The notes beneath the pieces were generated by a model, which was not told where the DNA came from, did not search any database, and saw nothing but the letters and a program-made list of their open reading frames with translations. A program made the translations under genes and the position numbers. Below are positions 44,690 to 53,493 of a stretch of DNA of 64,000 nucleotides, in pieces (within the stretch, counting starts at the first letter, position 1; each line of letters starts with the position of its first letter). Origin of the DNA: Acidomonas methanolica (lineage in GTDB: Bacteria > Pseudomonadota > Alphaproteobacteria > Acetobacterales > Acetobacteraceae); the NCBI RefSeq assembly GCF_004346035.1, contig NZ_SLZN01000001.1:186001-250000 (forward strand), given 5' to 3'.

Positions 44690-45964
44690 ATGACCGCAAT
44701 GAATAACGCTGAAAATACAACATTCAAAAGCAGCTTCCTGCGTGAAGCTCACGCGCGTGGCTTCATCTTCCAGTGCACGGATGCCGATGCGCTGGACGAA
44801 GCCATGGCCGCCGGCGCGATCACCGCCTATATCGGCTTCGATCCCACGGCGGAATCGCTGCATGTGGGAAATGCGCTGTCCCTCATGGCGCTGCGCCTGC
44901 TGCAACGTCACGGCCATCGTCCCATCGCGCTGATGGGCGGCGGCACGGCGAAAATCGGCGATCCGTCCTTTCGTGACGAAGCGCGAGCGCTGATGGATGA
45001 CGATAAACTTTCCCACAACCTCAATGGGATAGAGAAAAGTCTTCGCCAATTCCTGAACTTCGACGATCCACGGAGCGGCGCTCGCCTCGCCAATAATGCC
45101 GAATGGCTCGACCGTCTCTCCTACCTGACCCTTCTGCGGGATGTCGGGGTCCATTTTTCCGTCAACCGGATGCTTTCCTTCGACAGCGTGAAACAGCGTC
45201 TGGAACGGGAGCAGGGCCTGACATTCCTGGAATTCAACTATTCCATCCTCCAGTCCTACGACTTCCGGGAGCTCAACCGGCGCTACGGCTGCGTATTGCA
45301 GATGGGCGGCTCGGACCAGTGGGGGAACATCGTCGCGGGAATCGACCTCGTGCGCCGCACGGACGGCAAGCAGGTCTTCGGCCTGACGACGCCTCTGGTG
45401 ACGACGGCCTCGGGCGCGAAGATGGGCAAGTCCGCCAGGGGCGCCACTTGGGTTTCCGCCGCGATGCTGCCGGTCTTCGAATACTGGCAGTTCTGGCGCA
45501 ACACCGAGGACGCGGATGTCGGGCGCTTCCTCAAGCTCTTCACCGATCTGCCGGTGGAGGAATGCGAGCGACTGGGCGCGCTGGAGGGTGCCGGGATCAA
45601 CGAGGCGAAGAAGATCCTCGCCACGGAGGCGACCGCGATCTGCCATGGCAGGGACGCCGCCGAGGACGCCGCCGAAACCGCCCGCCGCACCTTCGAACAA
45701 GGTCAGATCGCCGCCGATTTGCCTCGCAGGACTCTCCCGGCCGCGCTTTTCGACGACGGCGTCCCTGCCTTCCGCCTCCTGGCCGAAGCCGGGCTGGTGA
45801 CGAGCAACGGCGAGGCGCGCCGTCTGATCCGCGGCGGTGGCGCGCGAATCAATGACATGACCGTCGCGGACGAGAATCTTCTCGTCACGCGCGGTGACTT
45901 GCGCGACGGTGTGGTGAAGCTGTCCTCGGGCAAGAAGCATCACCTTCTCGTCGCGCCCGACTGA
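44690..45964 (+). CDS. tyrS: Tyrosyl-tRNA synthetase
   Basis: TyrS charges tRNA-Tyr. The protein has the class I signatures: HVGN in AESLHVGNALSL (HIGH motif) and KMGKS in ASGAKMGKSARG (KMSKS motif). LQMGGSDQWGN belongs to the tyrosine pocket, and an S4-like RNA-binding C-terminal domain follows (RRLIRGGGARIND). ATGs at 44666, 44690 and 44699 are in frame with no clear ribosome-binding site; I use 44690, since 44666 lies within 13 bp of the preceding terminator's T tract. Confidence 0.95.
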   Translation: MTAMNNAENTTFKSSFLREAHARGFIFQCTDADALDEAMAAGAITAYIGFDPTAESLHVGNALSLMALRLLQRHGHRPIALMGGGTAKIGDPSFRDEARALMDDDKLSHNLNGIEKSLRQFLNFDDPRSGARLANNAEWLDRLSYLTLLRDVGVHFSVNRMLSFDSVKQRLEREQGLTFLEFNYSILQSYDFRELNRRYGCVLQMGGSDQWGNIVAGIDLVRRTDGKQVFGLTTPLVTTASGAKMGKSARGATWVSAAMLPVFEYWQFWRNTEDADVGRFLKLFTDLPVEECERLGALEGAGINEAKKILATEATAICHGRDAAEDAAETARRTFEQGQIAADLPRRTLPAALFDDGVPAFRLLAEAGLVTSNGEARRLIRGGGARINDMTVADENLLVTRGDLRDGVVKLSSGKKHHLLVAPD

Positions 45965-45970
45965 CCCGTG

Positions 45971-47089
45971 ATGATCGCGCCACGCGCTTCCGACAGGCTG
46001 GCTCCTTCCCCGTTCGGCGAGGTATTCGCCCGGCTGCGCGGCATGCGCGCGACGGCCCTGATCTATCTGATCCTCTACCCGACCCCCTGGTTCTATGAGG
46101 GCTTCCATGCGCGGGATGTCGTCGGCTCCCTCGCGGGGCTGGCGGTCTTTCTGGCGGTGTATTTCGCCCATCCGCCCCTGCATCCGAAGCTCTGGCAAGG
46201 CGTGGCCATCGCGGCGATCGGCTATGCCATGTCGCCCTTCCATGCCATCTGGGCGGTGTTCATCGTGTATGCCGGCTCGGTCCTGGCGGCGGCGCGGCCA
46301 CGTCGGCACGCGATCGCCGTGTTCATCGTGCTGCTGATCTCGCTGGTGCTCTTCTGCTGGATAACCCATCGGCCGTGGCCGGATATCGCGTTCGGGTCCA
46401 GCTTCTCGATCGCATCTTTCGTGACGACGGGACTGACCGTCGACCTGGCGCGCCAGCACCGGCAATTGCTGGAAGCGCAGGAAGAGGTCCGCGCGCTCGC
46501 GGCCAGCGCCGAGCGGGAGCGCATCGCCCGCGATCTGCACGATCTGCTGGGCCACTCGCTCACCCTGATCGCGGTGAAGGCCGATCTCGCCGAGCGATTC
46601 GGGCCGATCGACAGTGAGCGCGCCGCACGAGAGACACGGGAAATCGGCGAGGCCGCGCGTCTCGCCCTGCGCGAGGTGCGCGCGGCCGTGGCGGGCATGC
46701 ACGGCGCCTCGCTGCGACGCGAGATGGATCGTGCCCGTGACGCCCTGGCGAGCACCGGCGTGACGCTGCACGTACAGGGCGACGTGGAGGCCATCGACCC
46801 GTCGCAGGACGGCGTCCTGGCCATGACCCTGCGCGAGGCCGTCACCAACATCATCCGCCATGCGGAGGCCCGAAACTGCACCGTCACGCTGGAACGCGAC
46901 ACCTCCGGCGAGGTTGTGCTCGTCGTCGAGGATGACGGCCCCACGCGCGAGCCGATTGCCGAAGGAAACGGGCTGGGCGGCATGCGCCACCGCCTCGCCG
47001 CCGCGGGAGGGGTGCTGAACGTCGATCGCGGCGGGAGCGGCGTGCGGCTGGAAGCCCGGCTCGCCGCGCATCCGGGAGCGGCGGCATGA
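45971..47089 (+). CDS. NarL/DesK-family sensor histidine kinase
   Basis: A 372-residue membrane kinase with about five hydrophobic segments in the N-terminal 150 residues and no large periplasmic domain. The HisKA_3 dimerisation helix has the phospho-acceptor His in ERERIARDLHDLLGHSLTL. The catalytic domain shows LREAVTNIIRHAEA (N box), VVEDDGP and GNGLGGMRHR (G box). Architecture matches DesK-type sensors of membrane or solute state; the ligand is unknown. A GTG at 45968 is an alternative start. Its stop overlaps the response regulator start. Confidence 0.88.
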   Translation: MIAPRASDRLAPSPFGEVFARLRGMRATALIYLILYPTPWFYEGFHARDVVGSLAGLAVFLAVYFAHPPLHPKLWQGVAIAAIGYAMSPFHAIWAVFIVYAGSVLAAARPRRHAIAVFIVLLISLVLFCWITHRPWPDIAFGSSFSIASFVTTGLTVDLARQHRQLLEAQEEVRALAASAERERIARDLHDLLGHSLTLIAVKADLAERFGPIDSERAARETREIGEAARLALREVRAAVAGMHGASLRREMDRARDALASTGVTLHVQGDVEAIDPSQDGVLAMTLREAVTNIIRHAEARNCTVTLERDTSGEVVLVVEDDGPTREPIAEGNGLGGMRHRLAAAGGVLNVDRGGSGVRLEARLAAHPGAAA

Positions 47090-47703
47090 ATGCGCGCCTC
47101 ATCCGCCTCGTCATCGCCGAGGACCAGGCCATGCTGCGCGACGCCTTTGCCAGCCTGCTCGGCTTCGAGCCGGATTTGGAGATCGTCGCAAGCGTCGGCG
47201 ACGGCGACTCGGCGCTTGAGGCCGTGCGGACCCATCATCCCGATATCCTCCTGACCGACATCGAAATGCCGGGTCAGAGCGGCATCGACATCTCCATCGC
47301 CCTGAGGGCGGAGAAATCGCCGACCCATGTCATGATCGTCACCACCTTCGGGCGGGCGGGCTATCTCAAGCGCGCGCTCAATGCCGGCGTCCGGGGTTAT
47401 CTGCTGAAGGACGCCCCTGTGGGGCAACTCGCCGACGCGATCCGCAAGGTCGCGGCGGGCGGACGGGCGATCACGCGCGAAATCGCCGAAACGGTCTGGG
47501 AAGCCGCGCCGGACCCGCTCAACGAGCGCGACCGCGCCATTCTGCGCCTTGCGGAAGCGGGCCGATCCAATCGCGAGATCGCCGAGGCGCTGAACCTTTC
47601 TCCCGGCACGGTACGGAATTACTTCTCAGAAGCGGTGCAGAAGCTGGGCGCGCGCAATCGCATGGAAGCCGGTCGCATCGCGCGGCAGAACGGCTGGTTA
47701 TAG
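47086..47703 (+). CDS. LuxR/NarL-family response regulator (DesR-like)
   Basis: The 205-residue regulator has a receiver domain with IAEDQAMLRDAF (acidic pocket), phospho-acceptor Asp in DILLTDIEMPG and the conserved Lys in LLKDAP. The C-terminal LuxR helix-turn-helix carries LNERDRAILRLAEAGRSNREIAEALNLSPGTVRNYFSEAVQKL. It overlaps the kinase stop by four bases, so the two are a coupled pair. Targets are unknown. It ends convergently with, and overlaps by six bases, the GT4 gene. Confidence 0.92.
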   Translation: MNARLIRLVIAEDQAMLRDAFASLLGFEPDLEIVASVGDGDSALEAVRTHHPDILLTDIEMPGQSGIDISIALRAEKSPTHVMIVTTFGRAGYLKRALNAGVRGYLLKDAPVGQLADAIRKVAAGGRAITREIAETVWEAAPDPLNERDRAILRLAEAGRSNREIAEALNLSPGTVRNYFSEAVQKLGARNRMEAGRIARQNGWL

Positions 47704-48837
47704 CGACCCGCCGGCTTTCCTCCTCCACGCCGCCTCGATCAGCGCAACCGTCCGCGCGATCACCCGGGTTTCGTCATAAAGCGCCAGCGCCCGCTCCCGC
47801 GCCGCCTCGCCCATGCGGCGACGCAGCGCGGGGTCGCCCACAAGTCGATTCAGCGCGCGCGAGAGAGGCGCGGCCAGACCGGGCGGCACGAGAATGCCCT
47901 GCCTGCCGTCCTCGACCTGCTCACGCGGTCCCCGGATATCGGTCGTCACGATCGGGAGGCCGCATAGCATCGCCTCGATGACGGACATCGGCAGTCCTTC
48001 GAAGTGGCTGGGCAGCACGAAGATATCGGCCGCCGCCAGAAGTGCCGCGACGTCGTCCCGACGCCCCAGACGGCGCATCCGCTCGCCGAGCCGTTCCTCC
48101 GCGCGCGCAAAGAAAGGATCGAGCGATTCGCCGTGATCGGAGTCCAGCCTTTCGCCGACGATCCAAATTTCGGCGTCCGGCACGGCCTCCATGGCGCGCA
48201 GCAACTCCGGATAGCCCTTGTGCCGCACCTGACGGGAGACGGCGATCACCACCACCCGCTCCGCCGGCACGCCCAGGGCCGCTCGTATGCGCGAACGCGC
48301 CGCCGCGTCCGGCCGGAACCGGGTCACATCGCGCCCGTTGCCGATCGGCCGCGCCTGCCGGTTGATCCGCAACCGCCGCGCATCGGCAGCCTCTTCCGTC
48401 GAGACAGTCATATAGAGATCGGTGATCTTCCCGGCCAGAACTTCCAGGACCAGCGCCAGCCAGCGTCGCCCGCGCGGGCCGGGCTGGTTGTAGAGAAATC
48501 CGTGACATGTATAGGCGATGACAGGCACCCCGGCGCTCCACGCGGCAAAACGCGCGAGCAGGCCGCTGATCGGCATATGCGCGTGAACGAGATCGGGCCG
48601 TTCCTGCCGGATCAGGCGGCGCAAGGCGAGGAAGGCCCGGAACTGCGGCCCCGGCGCCATGGACCGCACCAGAGGAACGGCGTGAATCGCGAAACCTTCG
48701 GCCCGCGCAGGCGCCAGATCCGCCCCCTCGGCACATGCGCCCGTAACCTCATGCCCCGCATCGCGCAGGGCGCGCATCAGTGGCAGAAGAAACTGACGCA
48801 ATGCGAAGTCGACATTCGTGATTTCAAGGATCTTCAT
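47698..48837 (-). CDS. Glycosyltransferase family 4 protein
   Basis: A 379-residue GT4 with KILEITNVDFALRQFLLPLMRAL at the N-terminus, a middle THGF-type loop (YTCHGFLYN), and the nucleotide-sugar motif EGLPMSVIEAMLCGLPIVTT (E-x7-E) near the C-terminus. It resembles enzymes of lipid-linked or capsular oligosaccharide synthesis. It is followed upstream on the same strand by the heparinase-like gene. Acceptor and donor are unknown. Confidence 0.86.
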   Translation of the reverse strand: MKILEITNVDFALRQFLLPLMRALRDAGHEVTGACAEGADLAPARAEGFAIHAVPLVRSMAPGPQFRAFLALRRLIRQERPDLVHAHMPISGLLARFAAWSAGVPVIAYTCHGFLYNQPGPRGRRWLALVLEVLAGKITDLYMTVSTEEAADARRLRINRQARPIGNGRDVTRFRPDAAARSRIRAALGVPAERVVVIAVSRQVRHKGYPELLRAMEAVPDAEIWIVGERLDSDHGESLDPFFARAEERLGERMRRLGRRDDVAALLAAADIFVLPSHFEGLPMSVIEAMLCGLPIVTTDIRGPREQVEDGRQGILVPPGLAAPLSRALNRLVGDPALRRRMGEAARERALALYDETRVIARTVALIEAAWRRKAGGSL

Positions 48838-48855
48838 GCAACCCGCCCCGCCGCC

Positions 48856-50529
48856 TCAGTCAGGCGCGCGTTCGAACACCCATTGCACGACATGATGAAA
48901 CGGCCGCTCGACCGCAGCGGGCTTTCGCGGGGAGGCCGGGGTTTCGCCGACCGCTTCTTCCTCTTTCTCTTCCTCAGCAATGGCTGCGGCGTCGGGCGAT
49001 GGCGCCGTCACGACAATCTGCAGGGCCGGTACGGCGTCCCCATCCCCCAGATAGACGCTCTCTTCCAGCGCCAGCGCTCCTCCCTCCTGCCGGAAACGCC
49101 AGAAGGCGCCGTCGATGGTCAGCAAAACCTCGTCCTGATCGTCTGAAATCTGTGCGGGAATATCGGGATGAATATGGAACCGCAGTGCCATCTGCACGCG
49201 ACGCTCGCCCTCGACCGTTTCCTCGCCGCGCAATTCCTGCCCGTCACGCCCCAGATAAAGCCGCCGCCGCCAGTTCGCCCCCAGCGGCGCGCGATAACCG
49301 TCATGGGAGAGATCAAGCCAGTGCGCGCCATCCTGCGCCACATGCGTGGCCGTCACCTTGCCGGGACGTCGCGCGACGCCGCCACCGGGAGAAAAATCGA
49401 TGCAGGACCGGTTGTCCAGCGTGAGAGACGTATGCGCGGCCGTCGCACGCAACGCCTTTGCCCAGGCCCCCGTTCGCGCGCTGCCGCAATTCACGAACAC
49501 CCGCTGCCGCCCATGAGAAAACTCGAACGACAAGGTTCCGGCCTGGGCGGTCGCATCGAAGCCCGGCGGCGGCGGCATGCCGCCATCGACGATCAGCAGG
49601 CTCTTGCCGTTGGCGATGCGGTAGAAACCGCCATCGGGCATGGCCGACGCCACGATCTTCTGGCGCGCCCCCAGATTCAGCATGGTCTCGACGGTCTGCC
49701 CGTTATGGACGGACGCGCCGTTGAACAGGGCGAGGCCGCCATCGCCGTGACGCATGGCCCGCAGGACAGGGCACAGGCGGGTCAGACCCGCCGAAAGCGG
49801 CGGCGGAGGCGGAATCTGGGCAGCGCGCAACATGGCGTTCATTTCGACCAGTTCGCGCACTGCCTGGAACTGTGCTTCCGGGCTTCGATCCGCGAGGCAA
49901 CCGTCCGGCAGCATGAGCCGGTCGAGTTCCTGTTCGAGATAGCGCAGGAAACGGCTGAAAAAACCGCTCTGGCTGGGAATGCTCAGGGCGGCGGCAAGCA
50001 GTCCGCGCAGGGCGGAAAGGCCGCGCCACCCCTGCACGGGCAGAGGCAGCAATGCGGCGATGGTGCGCCCTTCGATCAGAAGCCGGTCCATCAGCCGCTG
50101 ACGATAAAGCGTATCCGCGGAAGCCGCGAAAAAATCGAAATGCCCCATCCACGCCGCGAGGCGCTCGCCGGTCGTCGCGGCGTCGGCGATCAGGGGATCC
50201 GTGGGCAGATGGTCGATCCAGCTCGCGACGATGGCACGCGCCTGAAGGCGGGCCTCGTCATTGCCGAGTGCCCGGAGGTCGCGTAGCCAGGTGAAGCCGT
50301 GCAGCCAGCGCCGGACGGCGACCGGCAGGTCCTTGTGCTCCCAGTCCTGCACGGTCAGCGGATAATCCCGCATGTCGAAGCGGAAGACGCCGCGCAGCAT
50401 CAGGGCGCCGCGTGTCGCATCGCCGGGCCACAGGTCACGCAACGTATGGGCGGGCATGTCGGGTGCGCGCCCGAGCCCCGGCAACCGGGCCAGAGACAAA
50501 CGTGCTTCGCGCGTCCATCGTCGCATCAT
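48856..50529 (-). CDS. Heparinase II/III family protein
   Basis: A 557-residue protein. The N-terminal half is an alpha-helical toroid-like region typical of the family (for example VQDWEHKDLPVAVRRWLHGFTWL); the C-terminal half is beta-rich and contains FNGASVHNGQTVETML, GGFYRIANGKSLLIVDGG and FSHGRQRVFVNCGS. No signal peptide is visible. In alphaproteobacteria such a gene often stands beside rsmB and purH; purH is not present here. Catalytic residues of true heparinases cannot be assigned, so activity on a polysaccharide is inferred. Confidence 0.84.
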   Translation of the reverse strand: MMRRWTREARLSLARLPGLGRAPDMPAHTLRDLWPGDATRGALMLRGVFRFDMRDYPLTVQDWEHKDLPVAVRRWLHGFTWLRDLRALGNDEARLQARAIVASWIDHLPTDPLIADAATTGERLAAWMGHFDFFAASADTLYRQRLMDRLLIEGRTIAALLPLPVQGWRGLSALRGLLAAALSIPSQSGFFSRFLRYLEQELDRLMLPDGCLADRSPEAQFQAVRELVEMNAMLRAAQIPPPPPLSAGLTRLCPVLRAMRHGDGGLALFNGASVHNGQTVETMLNLGARQKIVASAMPDGGFYRIANGKSLLIVDGGMPPPPGFDATAQAGTLSFEFSHGRQRVFVNCGSARTGAWAKALRATAAHTSLTLDNRSCIDFSPGGGVARRPGKVTATHVAQDGAHWLDLSHDGYRAPLGANWRRRLYLGRDGQELRGEETVEGERRVQMALRFHIHPDIPAQISDDQDEVLLTIDGAFWRFRQEGGALALEESVYLGDGDAVPALQIVVTAPSPDAAAIAEEEKEEEAVGETPASPRKPAAVERPFHHVVQWVFERAPD

Positions 50530-50555
50530 GTCACGTCCCGCTCCCTCCCGGCCCG

Positions 50556-51236
50556 TCAGTTCGGCACGCCCGCCCCAGCCTGCCGGAGATGCGCAATGGC
50601 CATGGCGTAATCCGCCTGACCGAACACCGCGGTCCCGGACACGAACATGTTCGCCCCGGCGGCAGCGGCCAGCGGCATGACGAGAGGATCGACGCCACCA
50701 TCGACGCCGATGACGATATCCCGTTTGCTCGCCGTCACCATCTCGCGCAGGGTCCGGATCTTGGGCAACTGGCTTTCGAGAAACCTCTGCCCGCCAAAAC
50801 CCGGATTGACGGTCATGACCAGAATCACATCCGCCAGATCGAGAAGATAGGAAACCGCTTCAGGGGGAGTCGCCGGACAGATCGCGACCCCGGCCTTCTT
50901 TCCCAAGGCGCGGATCGTCTGCAGGCTGCGATGCACATGGGGATTCCCCTCGACATGCACATGGATGTGATCCGCGCCCGCCGCGGCGAAAGCCTCGAGA
51001 AGAGGATCGGCGGGCTCGATCATCAGATGCACGTCGAAAGGGAGGTGGCTGTGCGGCCTGAGCGCGCGCACCATCGGCGGCCCGAACGTCAGATTGGGCA
51101 CGAAATGCCCGTCCATGATGTCGATATGCAGCCAGTCGGCGCCGGCGCGCGTCGCCGCGGCGACTTCCTCCCCCATCGCCGCGAAATCGGCGGAGAGAAT
51201 GCTGGGAGCGATCAGGATCGGGGAAGCGTCGGCCAT
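50556..51236 (-). CDS. rpe: Ribulose-phosphate 3-epimerase
   Basis: Rpe interconverts ribulose-5-phosphate and xylulose-5-phosphate in the pentose phosphate pathway. The 226-residue TIM-barrel protein has APSILSADF, the metal-binding [20 protein letters not shown], and [13 protein letters not shown]; the phosphate site is in DGGVD and [13 protein letters not shown] chose the ATG at 51236, which has GGGA 6 nt upstream; 51242 and a GTG at 51248 also fit. It lies between rsmB and the heparinase-like gene on the same strand. Confidence 0.96.
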   Translation of the reverse strand: MADASPILIAPSILSADFAAMGEEVAAATRAGADWLHIDIMDGHFVPNLTFGPPMVRALRPHSHLPFDVHLMIEPADPLLEAFAAAGADHIHVHVEGNPHVHRSLQTIRALGKKAGVAICPATPPEAVSYLLDLADVILVMTVNPGFGGQRFLESQLPKIRTLREMVTASKRDIVIGVDGGVDPLVMPLAAAAGANMFVSGTAVFGQADYAMAIAHLRQAGAGVPN

Positions 51237-51290
51237 GGTCATTCCCACTTAACGTCAAATGATTAAGAAAGTGCAACCCGCCCCGCGGCT

Positions 51291-52598
51291 TTATCCTCCC
51301 GGCCGCCGCAACCGTGCGGCAAAAAATCCGTCCATTCCGCCGCGTTCGGGCCAGAGGCCGGGATGGGTGCGGAAGAACCCTTCCTGTGTGCGCGCCTCCG
51401 GCATGGCGGCGAGCTCCGACTCGGAGAAGGGCTCCACCCGCCAGCCGCGTCGCACCGCGGCGGCGACGCGCTGCGGCCCCTCCTCGTCCTGCAACGAGCA
51501 GACGGCGTAAAGCAGCACCCCATCGGGACGGAGCATCTCGCCCGCCGCGTCGATCAGCCGGTCCTGCCCTTCCGCCAGCGCCAGGACGTCGCGTGGACGC
51601 TTGATCCAGAGCACGTCCGGATGCCGGCGGAACGTGCCGGTCGCGGAACAGGGCGCATCGAGCAGCACCGCGTCGGCGAGCGGACGCGGCCGCCAGTCAG
51701 CCGCGTCGGCGACCACCATCTCCACATCCAGCCTGAGCCGGGAGAGGTTTTCCTCCAGCCGCGCCGCACGCGCCGGCTCGCGCTCGACGGCAATCACCTC
51801 CGCCCCGGTCGAGGCGAGTTGCGCCGTCTTGCCGCCCGGCGCGGCACAGAGATCGACGACGCGTTGGCCGCGCTGAATGTTCAGCAATCGCGCGGGCATG
51901 GACGCCGCCGCGTCCTGCACCCAGAATTGCCCCTCATCATACCCCGGCAGGTCCGTCACCCGTGTCCCCGCCGGATAGCGGACTGAACCATTGGGCAGAA
52001 GGAGCCCGCCCGGCGGCGCATCCGCACCGGGTTTCAACGTCAGATCGAGTGGCGCCTCGCGATACAGCCCGGCGGCGATCGCCCGCGCACGGTCCCCCCA
52101 TGCGCTCCAGAGCCAGGACGGCACATCCAGCCGTTCCTCGTCCAGCCCCTCCCCGAGCGTGTCGCCCTCACGCGCGACGCGCCGCAGCACCGCGTTGGCC
52201 AGCCCCGCGAACGGCGTCAGCCCCCGCCGTCGCAGCAGCGACACGATGGTCGCCACCGCCGCATGGGGAGGGGTGTTCAGGTGGCGCAACTGCGCGACTC
52301 CCATGAGCAGCGCGCACCGCACCGGCGCGGGCGGCTCCCGGCGCAGAAGCGGGCCGAGCAGTTCCGTCATGCTCCCCATATGACGCAGCACGGTGGCCGC
52401 GAGGCGATGGGCGCTGGCCCGGTCGCGCGGATCGCCCACGCTGCTGCGGTCGAGCGTCGTTTCCAGCATGCGGCGATGCTCGACGACGCCGCAGAGAATA
52501 TCGAAGGCGAGATCGCGCGTCGGGTCGCCGCCGGGACGATCAGCACCGGGACGTTCGCCGCCGGTTCGGCCGGATGATGAGGAGGAAGAATGCGCCAT
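51291..52598 (-). CDS. rsmB: 16S rRNA (cytosine-967-C5)-methyltransferase RsmB
   Basis: A 435-residue RsmB/Sun-type methyltransferase. It has a NusB-like N-terminal domain (after a Ser-rich lead), the SAM site DLCAAPGGKTAQLA, and the two cysteine motifs of the family: DAPCSATGT and YAVCSLQDEEG, which hold the catalytic and release Cys. It methylates C967 of 16S rRNA. It sits just upstream of rpe on the same strand and is divergent from the YggS-like gene. Confidence 0.94.
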   Translation of the reverse strand: MAHSSSSSSGRTGGERPGADRPGGDPTRDLAFDILCGVVEHRRMLETTLDRSSVGDPRDRASAHRLAATVLRHMGSMTELLGPLLRREPPAPVRCALLMGVAQLRHLNTPPHAAVATIVSLLRRRGLTPFAGLANAVLRRVAREGDTLGEGLDEERLDVPSWLWSAWGDRARAIAAGLYREAPLDLTLKPGADAPPGGLLLPNGSVRYPAGTRVTDLPGYDEGQFWVQDAAASMPARLLNIQRGQRVVDLCAAPGGKTAQLASTGAEVIAVEREPARAARLEENLSRLRLDVEMVVADAADWRPRPLADAVLLDAPCSATGTFRRHPDVLWIKRPRDVLALAEGQDRLIDAAGEMLRPDGVLLYAVCSLQDEEGPQRVAAAVRRGWRVEPFSESELAAMPEARTQEGFFRTHPGLWPERGGMDGFFAARLRRPGG

Positions 52599-52674
52599 CG
52601 GCCAGCCAATGGCATTTCGCGCCCCGCTGCGCTACCCCCTTTTCATGACCGGACCGAACCAGCGAAACCCCTCA

Positions 52675-53382
52675 ATGACCGCTCCCGATCTTGCTGCCCG
52701 CCTTGGGGGCCGACTTGAGGCTGTCAGGCAACGTATCGCCGCCGCCGCCCGACAGGCGGGACGCGACCCGACCGGGATCACCCTCGTCGCCGTCAGCAAA
52801 TTCCATCCCGCCGAAACCGTCGCCGCCGTTCTGTCCGCGGGGCAATCGACATTCGGGGAGAACAGGGTGCAGGAAGCGGAGGCGAAATTCCCGCCGCTCC
52901 GGGACGCCTGGCCCGATCTGCGCCTGCATATCATCGGCGGCGTGCAGACCAACAAGGCGCTTGCGGCCTGCCGCGTCGCCGATGTCATCGAAAGCCTCGA
53001 CCGCCCTTCCCTCGCCGACGCCATCGCCCGTGCCGGCGACCGGCTCGGGCGTCTGCCCGACATGCTAGTGCAGGTGAACACCGGCGCGGAGCCCCAGAAA
53101 TCCGGCATCGCCCTCGGGGAGGCCGACACCTTCATCGCGCTTTGCCGCGCCCGTTTCGGAGAGCGCCTGCGCGGCCTCATGTGCATCCCGCCGGTGGAGG
53201 ACGATCCACGCCCCCATTTCGCCACCCTCGCCCGCCTGGCCCGCGCGCATGGCCTGCCGACGCTTTCAATGGGAATGTCGGGCGATTTCGAAGCCGCGAT
53301 CGCCGAGGGCGCGACGCTCGTCCGGATCGGCACGGCCATTTTCGGCCCGCGCCCGACCTCTTCTCCGGCCGCGCCGGACTGA
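52675..53382 (+). CDS. YggS-family pyridoxal-phosphate homeostasis protein
   Basis: A 235-residue single-domain TIM-barrel PLP protein: the PLP Lys is in LVAVSKFHP, FGENRVQEAEAKFP follows, the substrate/phosphate region is in LHIIGGVQTNKA, and SMGMSGDFEAAIAEGATLVRIGTAIFG is the C-terminal family signature. YggS proteins regulate PLP levels and have no firm enzymatic activity. The ATG at 52645 is an alternative; neither has a good ribosome-binding site. It is divergent from rsmB. Confidence 0.9.
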   Translation: MTAPDLAARLGGRLEAVRQRIAAAARQAGRDPTGITLVAVSKFHPAETVAAVLSAGQSTFGENRVQEAEAKFPPLRDAWPDLRLHIIGGVQTNKALAACRVADVIESLDRPSLADAIARAGDRLGRLPDMLVQVNTGAEPQKSGIALGEADTFIALCRARFGERLRGLMCIPPVEDDPRPHFATLARLARAHGLPTLSMGMSGDFEAAIAEGATLVRIGTAIFGPRPTSSPAAPD

Positions 53383-53493
53383 GTCGCGGCGCGCGCGACT
53401 TGCGGCGCAGGGGCAAAGGATCGTATTCCCCATGAACTCAGAAGAGCTCTCGCGGCTCACACAGGCGCATTGCGTCCGAGTGATGGAACCGGA

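Noticed and set aside
44378-47071. 897-codon open frame on the minus strand across tyrS and the sensor kinase
   Set aside because: Composition is that of a reverse-complement shadow; both plus-strand genes show conserved catalytic motifs.
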